Position numbers and translations under genes: made by a program. The notes under the pieces are model-generated. The model made no database searches and was not told the origin of the DNA. It was given only the letters and a program-made list of their open reading frames with translations. A stretch of 45,466 nt of DNA from Seminavis robusta (lineage: Eukaryota > Bacillariophyta > Bacillariophyceae > Naviculales > Naviculaceae), in the NCBI GenBank assembly GCA_903772945.1, contig CAICTM010000854.1:1-45466 (forward strand), given 5' to 3'. Numbering within the stretch: position 1 is the stretch's first letter; each line of letters begins with the position of its first letter. Shown one piece after another: positions 39,810-45,466 of the stretch.

Positions 39810-40895
39810 CTAGTCACACTGATGTCCATCAATTTGCAGTGTCCAAGGAGCACAAGAAGAACCTGAACGGTATTCAACATGAATATAGTACTGTGCTGAA
39901 TCATCAATGGTAGAAACGATGACTTCCTGCATTGCCATACCCTCCTCCTCAGCAGCATCACGATAGTTGGGATAGTACATGTCATAGGGCGCAAACGAAT
40001 CCACCTTGTACACATTCAGCTTGTAATCCACACCAGGAGGAACCTTGAGTTTGACGTTGTGTTCAACATTTCCTGGGCCAGCTCCTGGAGCACAATGGGA
40101 TGCCTCACAGAAGGCAGTAGCAATGAACCACTTACTGGTAGTGCCGCTGTCCGTAAAGAAGGGAACCCACTCGGCTGCTTGGCACATGTACGCAAAATCA
40201 TAGCAGTGGGCACTACCACCAAATGTTCCTGCATCCAGGGGGTTGTTGATATCACGAGCCACTTCACTGTGGGGAATACCCATGCAGCCAGCAAAGCCAA
40301 GGGTGGGATTCGCAGAAGTAGGCGCCATTGTTGCTGGACCAGCAGTGGGGACCACTGCAAGAGACTGGGGTGGGATCGTGATGGTAGTGGCGACCGAGGG
40401 TCTCTCAGTGTTTGCGCTCGCCGATACATCCACTGCAAGCGACTGGGGTGGGATCGTGTCTTGATGAAAGCCCACGATACTTGTATCTCTGTCCGGGGAT
40501 TCGGCTGCTGCCTCCGAGTCCTCCGAGGAGGAAGATCTAAGCCCCCAGATACCATAACCAATGAGAATGCCGAGGCCAATGAGGTGCAACGCAAGCACGA
40601 GAAGCGCCAGAGGCCAAAGCCATTTAGACGGCTTCTTGGGCGGGGCCTCAGTCGCAAGCTGCTTCGTTGGAAAATTGGAGTAGGTATCCATCGCCATCGG
40701 CTGGACCTGGTGCTGGCGCGGAACCAGACGAATGGTGGGCACTGGAATTTGTTCAACGCTCTCTCGCCTGCTGCCCTCCATTTTGGTTTTCAGATTTGCT
40801 TGGGGTGAAATTGTGGCATCAAGGTACGAGTACTCTTTGTTCGTCTTCTTTGCTTGCTTCATCCATACCGATATGTACCGGTGTCTGGAATGCAT
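39810..40895 (-). CDS. Type II single-pass membrane protein, function unknown
   Basis: The open frame runs from ATG 40895 (361 aa), but an internal ATG at 40781 (MEGSRRESVEQIPV) is a credible start, giving 323 aa. A basic/Pro-rich segment precedes a membrane helix (about 93-118 of the long form; WLWPLALLVLALHLIGLGIL). The extracellular part has a Thr/Pro/Ser-rich stalk with the duplicated DTIPPQSLAV / ITIPPQSLAV, then a Cys-rich globular domain with GGSAHCYDFAYMCQ, CEASHCAPG and HVEYRSGSSCAPWTLQIDGH. The IPPQSLAV repeat is also visible in the DNA (around 40360-40450). A decayed copy of its 3' part lies at 37690-38050, so the gene has duplicated locally. The C-terminal domain is not one I can name. 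Confidence 0.7.
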   Translation of the reverse strand: MHSRHRYISVWMKQAKKTNKEYSYLDATISPQANLKTKMEGSRRESVEQIPVPTIRLVPRQHQVQPMAMDTYSNFPTKQLATEAPPKKPSKWLWPLALLVLALHLIGLGILIGYGIWGLRSSSSEDSEAAAESPDRDTSIVGFHQDTIPPQSLAVDVSASANTERPSVATTITIPPQSLAVVPTAGPATMAPTSANPTLGFAGCMGIPHSEVARDINNPLDAGTFGGSAHCYDFAYMCQAAEWVPFFTDSGTTSKWFIATAFCEASHCAPGAGPGNVEHNVKLKVPPGVDYKLNVYKVDSFAPYDMYYPNYRDAAEEEGMAMQEVIVSTIDDSAQYYIHVEYRSGSSCAPWTLQIDGHQCD

Positions 40896-41765
40896 AGGCT
40901 GACTCGGATCTATTGACCACGAGCTACTGGTACCGGTACACTACTGGTATATTTCCACCGAGGGATGCTAACCAGTGATCACAGGCTCGTCAACGCCATA
41001 GCCGCTGCGCCCCAACTCGGATCGTCACATACCGGTACCGCGACTCGAATGATCCTTCGATTGCTGATCGTTCCATTTGCTTGTACCCTGGGCTACCTGT
41101 ACTTGTGATGTGAAAGCAATCCGTGGTGATGTGCTTGTGAGGAGCATGGCAAGGTAATGACAACTATAAGTACTACCGTAGACTCTGGAGGCAACAGGAA
41201 CTCGTTCTTCCAGATCCGATCTGCTTTGCACGATTGCTCCGCAGAAAGGATTCGGTTACGAATCAAGAACCGACGGTGTTGCTCAACATCACAATGATGC
41301 TGTTAGCCAACATGCATCTTACCACTTCCTTCGTCACTTGCATTTGCCCACCTGGCTAGAAAGACAATGCAGCAGCTTCAAGAAGGTCAAGTAGCGACGA
41401 GCCACTGCCACAGCTACTTCGACATCAACCTTGGGACATACCGACGAACACCGTGCTGACAAAAGTGTACCGATCCCTTGTCTTTTCCTTGTGCCGTAGA
41501 TGTTCTACTACTCTAGAGGGAGAGAATGTACAGTACAAATTTTGCATTGGTTTATGGGATGCGAGCTTGCGGATGCGATCCCATCTCTTCCGCCGGTAGA
41601 TTAGTTTCCCTGTACCTTCCCAACCGAGTCTACCAATCAACAATTTATGAATCGGCACCTAACCCATCTTTGGTTCGATTGTTTTGCATGCTTGCAGGTT
41701 GCTACCCTGCGTTTGAAAAGGAATCGAATCCATGGAATCCTCAGTTGCCGCTACATGTATCAATC
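40896..41765. other. Intergenic with GGTACC motifs, no gene seen
   Basis: Motifs GGTACCGGTAC at 40929-40939 and ACCGGTACC at 41031-41039. The frame at 41526-41771 has no feature. Confidence 0.55.
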
Positions 41766-42917
41766 TCATAGCACTTTTTCCTGCACAAATTGATGGATCA
41801 CGTCTGCTGCATTTTGATACTTCTTTCCAAGCATGACATCGTGGGGAGAGTCCACCATAACTGGACTGTCCAGGCCAAAGTACTTTGCCGTTTCGTCGAC
41901 GCCCTCTTGATCCACTATAAAGTCCTCTGTCGCCCCAACAACCAGGAATGGAGGGTGCCCGTTGGATGTTTCTGGTGACGACAAGAACAGAGCTTTTCCA
42001 GCATCATCAATCTGAGAAGAGGGAAGTTTCTTGGCTAAATCCATCAAATCGATCGTGGCCTCTGAATCCCGATGAAAGTAGCCCATGTAGCGAATGACAT
42101 CGTCGTCGGATACTCCACTGTCGTCATTGTCAGCACCTCCAAAAAATAGCTCTCGACAAAGAGCTGGGTCCGTGATCACCTTTTTCATTGCCAAACCAGC
42201 TGTAATCTTCCAGCTTGCTCGCAGGGAACGCCTCAGAAATCGCATTGTCATGCGACCATTCCCACTAGGGGGCACGCTGCACATGATGACTGCCCCACCG
42301 ATATCCTGTAGCTTTTCGGGGTATTTCTCCAAATACTTCATGATGCTGAGTCCGCCAAAGGAGTGGCTGATGAGAATTGGTTTCAGTTCTGTGGATTGTA
42401 GCTTGGAGGGAACAAATTCCTCCAAGAAGGCCTTCAAATCTTGCACATGTTCTTCCATTTTGACCTTTTTGACTCCTTCGCCTGCAAATGTACCTCCTGT
42501 TCCACGCCAATTCAATGCAGCGACAGGATATCCAAGATTCGCAAAGTAGGGAAAGAAACGTTCGGACCAGCACCAAGCGCCATGAAATGATCCGTGGAGG
42601 AAAATAAGTGGTGGCAATTGAGGACCTTTCTTGTTGGTGGCCTTAGAAGAATCACTCCACAGGACCTTCATAGAAACACCACTGGACAGATTCTCTTGAT
42701 CTTCGAGGAGAGTGACTTCTTCTGGTAGATTTGCAGCCATCTTCATGCTTCTTTGTCTTACTATCTTCTTGAGGTCTCTAGTAGAAGAGCCCATGTGACG
42801 GTATCCAAAGCTGAACGCTGAGCTTACTTGGCAAAGCATTATCAGAAGCCCAATCGTCACCATAAGATTGCCACACCTCTGGCAACCCATCTTTAGGATT
42901 GCATGCTTGGCAACCAT
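41766..42917 (-). CDS. Plastid-targeted alpha/beta hydrolase
   Basis: From ATG 42917 the product is 383 aa; another ATG at 42890 is possible. Residues about 18-34 are a signal (LMVTIGLLIMLCQVSSA) followed by Phe (SSA-FSFGY), consistent with diatom plastid import, and a Ser/Arg-rich stretch follows. The hydrolase fold shows oxyanion LIFLHGSFHGAWCW, nucleophile elbow ISHSFGGL (Ser186), candidate Asp332 in GATEDFIVD and His359 in DSPHDVML. The usual A/B hydrolase cap lies between. The HGSFHGAWCW start recalls plant MES/chlorophyllase-like and lysophospholipase-like proteins, but the substrate cannot be told. A plastid lipid or pigment ester is a reasonable guess. Confidence 0.85.
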   Translation of the reverse strand: MVAKHAILKMGCQRCGNLMVTIGLLIMLCQVSSAFSFGYRHMGSSTRDLKKIVRQRSMKMAANLPEEVTLLEDQENLSSGVSMKVLWSDSSKATNKKGPQLPPLIFLHGSFHGAWCWSERFFPYFANLGYPVAALNWRGTGGTFAGEGVKKVKMEEHVQDLKAFLEEFVPSKLQSTELKPILISHSFGGLSIMKYLEKYPEKLQDIGGAVIMCSVPPSGNGRMTMRFLRRSLRASWKITAGLAMKKVITDPALCRELFFGGADNDDSGVSDDDVIRYMGYFHRDSEATIDLMDLAKKLPSSQIDDAGKALFLSSPETSNGHPPFLVVGATEDFIVDQEGVDETAKYFGLDSPVMVDSPHDVMLGKKYQNAADVIHQFVQEKVL

Positions 42918-43671
42918 CTTCTGTTTCCTCTGTCGGCATTCGGTTTGAGCAGGACCATTGATGTGCAAAATGACAGAAGGGTTGGGTGTTGGAAGTTGGG
43001 CTTCTCAAGACGTTGCTGGACTCGACTCCTCAAAGATCGCAGCTTTCACTGTTCGCCGAAGCTCGCAGCTTTCACTGGCTTCTTTTCGCCTTGGTAGAGT
43101 ATGTAGTCGCTCGTGTTCCCGCTGTGATGCCAAGCCACAACTATCTTCATGAAGGGGGCATGTACATGACTGTTGTGGAATTTCTATTTAGTTTTCAAAA
43201 GAATGGGATGGCTAATCTACTATTCTGTCAGCCTTGCGAAAGACGCCTCGGAGAGTCTCCCAATGCCATTTCCATTGCATGAGTTTTTTGTCCAATGCTT
43301 AATGTCTTTGGGAGGGGCGTACAGCTGTAGCCTGTTGTATCGAAGAAAGTTTAAGCCAAGGCTGCCTCGTGTACGGTAGAGAGTCGAGTCTGGACTACGC
43401 TTTATTGTTGTTTTCAGAGGAGCAAAAAAACCAATGACCGAATGGAGTGACTTGTCCTTCAATTTTCGTTTGCAAAGGAAAAAGGTATGTCCGTGGGTCA
43501 GAGGGGAAAACTCAAATCGTGGCTGGGAGAGGGGGAGAGGCATTTCGAAAGTAAGTGAAGCCAAATTCCGCAGATTTCAATGCTCAATCCTGCCAGCTTG
43601 GCTGGAAGCATCGTTTGGTTCTCCCTGTCATATATGAAGCTCATGTGAAGCCGCCATAGCGTGGCTGTGAG
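42918..43671. other. Intergenic, no gene seen
   Basis: About 750 bp between the hydrolase start and the P450 stop (both minus), containing the hydrolase promoter. Frames such as 42986-43282 lack motifs. A CTAGCTC-type word lies at the P450 stop. Confidence 0.5.
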
Positions 43672-45210
43672 CTAGCTCTGCGTCGTGGATTGTTGTTGTT
43701 GTGACAAGACCAACCAGAGTGGATTGGGATACGTCAAGGTTGGTTGATACGAGACGGTTGTCATCCATCCTAGATCCTCTTGGTTTGCAAGACGCCATGT
43801 CCATCCTTCCGCGAGCAGGACTTGCAAGACTTCACTAATACAAGATACTGAGAGGTTCCCAGCAGGACATGCTCGATCCCCAAACCCCCATGGGTACGCT
43901 TTCGGTACACGCCTCGTTTGGTGGTTATTGTTGTCAATAGAGAAGGTCCATGTATCGGAATCGTCAATGTCGTTGGAGTCATTATTTCTCTCTTGGTCGT
44001 CAGCGTTGTTGTCGCCATCATCATCATCACTCTGTTGGTGATGATGTGGATGACAATGAGCCATGGAGAGAACATCCAGAAGCAGTGCGCCTCCTTCCGG
44101 AAGGGTATGATCACCAGTCCAAGTAGGAATGGGCAAGTCCCCATGGACGGGACAACGGGGCAACGTCGCCACAGGCGGAAGGATGCGCAGCGTTTCATTC
44201 ACGACCGCTCGACACCACGATCGATCGGCGTTTTCGGTAGAACGGAACGTTGCCAAATGAAGGAGACACCCTGCCAATGTCGTGGCAATGGTTTGCGTGC
44301 CGGCCAGCAATGCCGAGTGACAGTTGGCAATGACCTCGTTTCGTGACAGTAGAGTTGGTTGCTGTTGCTGATCTGTTGGGGTGTCCACCTTTTCCCGTTG
44401 GAGCAAATTAAAGGCCAGACATTTGTAATTTTCATTGTTGTTGTCTTGACTTATTGCTGTCATCTTCTTCTCAATATTGCGCACAGTTTGACGCACCGGT
44501 ACATCCAAAGCGTCGGACTTGTCGGCGTTTCCTCGGACTGGCAAAAGAGTCGGATGGAACAAGTTGCGGATTGCCGACTGCAATTGTTGATGAGTCGTCG
44601 TATCTTCCACGCCATGCCCAAATACGGCAGCCATCATGGTGACAGTCGCCACTTGCAGGGCAAATTCTCTGACTTCCAATTTGGCAGTATTATGTTGTGC
44701 AGCTTGATTATTTAGCAGCTCCACGGCTGCTCTGGTGGCGGCTGGCACAGCAATGGTCTTGGTCACAGCGGCGTCTCCCAGAGCACGCTGAACCAGTGGA
44801 CGTTGCCGCCTCCAGGAATCTCCATTGGCATTGGTCAGAGCGTGACACAGTAGTCGATTGGGTTTGACAGGTTTGTGCAATTTTGTCTTTGATGATGCTG
44901 ATGATGCTATCGCAGTGTCATTCGTCGTGGAAGCCTCTTCTGCTTCTTCGGAATCTTCATCCTCTTTACTAGTTGCGAATTTACAGTCCTCATAACGCCT
45001 CAGCAACTCTTTTCCAGTTTCAGAACAAAACAACATTCTTGTCTGCGCTGACATGGATCGAGTGGGCATCCAAATACTGCCGTCCAGAGCGCTCGCTTGT
45101 CGTGCCGCGTTGACCCGTTCCATGGCGGTCGGCCATGACGATGTCATTGGCGGGATGTTGTCAGGCACATTGTCTTTCTTCGTCTTGTGTCCAAACAAGT
45201 GTTTCATCAT
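43672..45210 (-). CDS. Cytochrome P450, soluble-type N-terminus
   Basis: The 512-aa product starts at ATG 45210 (upstream codons reach only a TTG at 45393). Helix C is present (SWRRQRPLVQRAL), helix I region has ALLAGTQTIATT in place of the usual AGxxT/D-T, helix K has NETLR (Glu339, Arg342), and the heme ligand loop is WGFGDRACPAG with Cys448. The interval from ExxR to heme Cys (109 residues) is stretched by an Asp/Asn/His-rich insertion (about 388-430), and I see no clear PERF motif there. No N-terminal membrane anchor is seen; the start MMKHLFGHKTKKDN is polar, so it may be soluble or mis-started. A further Glu/Asp/Ser/Thr-rich low-complexity stretch lies at about 80-107. The monooxygenase substrate is unknown. 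Confidence 0.88.
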   Translation of the reverse strand: MMKHLFGHKTKKDNVPDNIPPMTSSWPTAMERVNAARQASALDGSIWMPTRSMSAQTRMLFCSETGKELLRRYEDCKFATSKEDEDSEEAEEASTTNDTAIASSASSKTKLHKPVKPNRLLCHALTNANGDSWRRQRPLVQRALGDAAVTKTIAVPAATRAAVELLNNQAAQHNTAKLEVREFALQVATVTMMAAVFGHGVEDTTTHQQLQSAIRNLFHPTLLPVRGNADKSDALDVPVRQTVRNIEKKMTAISQDNNNENYKCLAFNLLQREKVDTPTDQQQQPTLLSRNEVIANCHSALLAGTQTIATTLAGCLLHLATFRSTENADRSWCRAVVNETLRILPPVATLPRCPVHGDLPIPTWTGDHTLPEGGALLLDVLSMAHCHPHHHQQSDDDDGDNNADDQERNNDSNDIDDSDTWTFSIDNNNHQTRRVPKAYPWGFGDRACPAGNLSVSCISEVLQVLLAEGWTWRLANQEDLGWMTTVSYQPTLTYPNPLWLVLSQQQQSTTQS

Positions 45211-45466
45211 CGTGCATGAAGGAAGAAAGGCATGGTCGGCTGGTTGTGGGATGTGCCATCTTGCTTTCGACGAGGATGAGAGAGGCTTTAGATCTTTTGG
45301 TTGCTCAAAACCCTTAACCCTACCGAAGCCGTTACGGTTACCGCATGTTGAAAAGGTGTGAACTTGAACGCACAATTTCTCTAATTTAATCAATATCCTT
45401 CCAGCTCTACTGTCTAGTAGACTGGCTATCTGTTTCGTTTTCTCTTTCTCTCTCGTTCAGATTGTG
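45211..45466. other. Upstream region of the P450 gene to the window edge
   Basis: Holds the P450 5' region. The CT-rich end is unremarkable and no further gene is seen. Confidence 0.5.

Noticed and set aside
1..45466. tRNA, rRNA or CRISPR arrays
   Set aside because: No cloverleaf-like anticodon arm with A/B boxes, no rRNA-like conserved core and no regularly spaced direct repeats were apparent by eye. A tRNA scan would be the decisive test.

Overview
The window looks like nuclear DNA of a pennate diatom. Genes carry short GT-AG introns of about 76-147 nt. Several proteins begin with a signal peptide followed by the diatom plastid-import signature (ASAF-type, Phe at the cleavage site). There is also a large membrane-anchored leucine-rich-repeat protein, a diatom-type 'GDNP' family protein, and diatom-style Gypsy and Harbinger transposons. 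The gene complement and the GGTACC/CTAGCTAG-rich intergenic DNA remind me of Seminavis robusta, but the species name is only an inference.

Layout. 1-2300: decayed Ty3/Gypsy-type retrotransposon (gag with a zinc knuckle, protease fragment). 2365-5950: PIF/Harbinger-type DNA transposon with two tail-to-tail genes; the transposase is cut by one in-frame TAG. 6825-7502: plastid thioredoxin-like protein. 7500-9630: gene-free, with a tandem duplication and a long perfect hairpin. 9633-10340: diatom GDNP-family protein. 10341-12548: gene-free. 12549-13116: VOC/glyoxalase-fold protein (2 exons). 13574-17054: ankyrin-TRP-like channel (4 exons). 18213-20754: plastid protein joining a photolyase N-terminal-like domain to an alpha/beta hydrolase (2 exons). 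21131-22059: frameshifted F-box-like gene. 22402-24347: membrane-anchored ACC-synthase-like aminotransferase (3 exons). 24801-26246: LarC-type nickel-insertion protein. 26762-28425: rhomboid protease (2 exons). 29634-32423: LRR transmembrane protein. 32820-34346: multi-zinc-finger protein with polyglutamine. 34987-35535: small plastid-type repeat protein. 35968-37452: pectinacetylesterase/Notum-like secreted hydrolase. 37690-38050: pseudogene fragment of the gene at 39810. 38449-39597: secreted charged repeat protein (3 exons). 39810-40895: type II membrane protein. 41766-42917: plastid alpha/beta hydrolase. 43672-45210: cytochrome P450.

No operon or single pathway ties the genes together; this is an ordinary eukaryotic neighbourhood with some shared divergent promoter regions. 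Candidate shared regions are 24348-24800 (aminotransferase/LarC), 32424-32819 (LRR/zinc finger) and 35536-35967 (plastid repeat protein/esterase). Seven genes were given corrected models (splice junctions or ATG starts) by reading splice sites and conserved motifs. The items most worth a second look are the eukaryotic LarC gene, the plastid photolyase-like/hydrolase fusion, the ankyrin-TRP channel with an extra hydrophobic segment and coiled coil, the Harbinger transposase with its lone TAG, the secreted GETMMGYG-repeat protein, and a family of self-complementary GGTACC palindromes confined to intergenic DNA.
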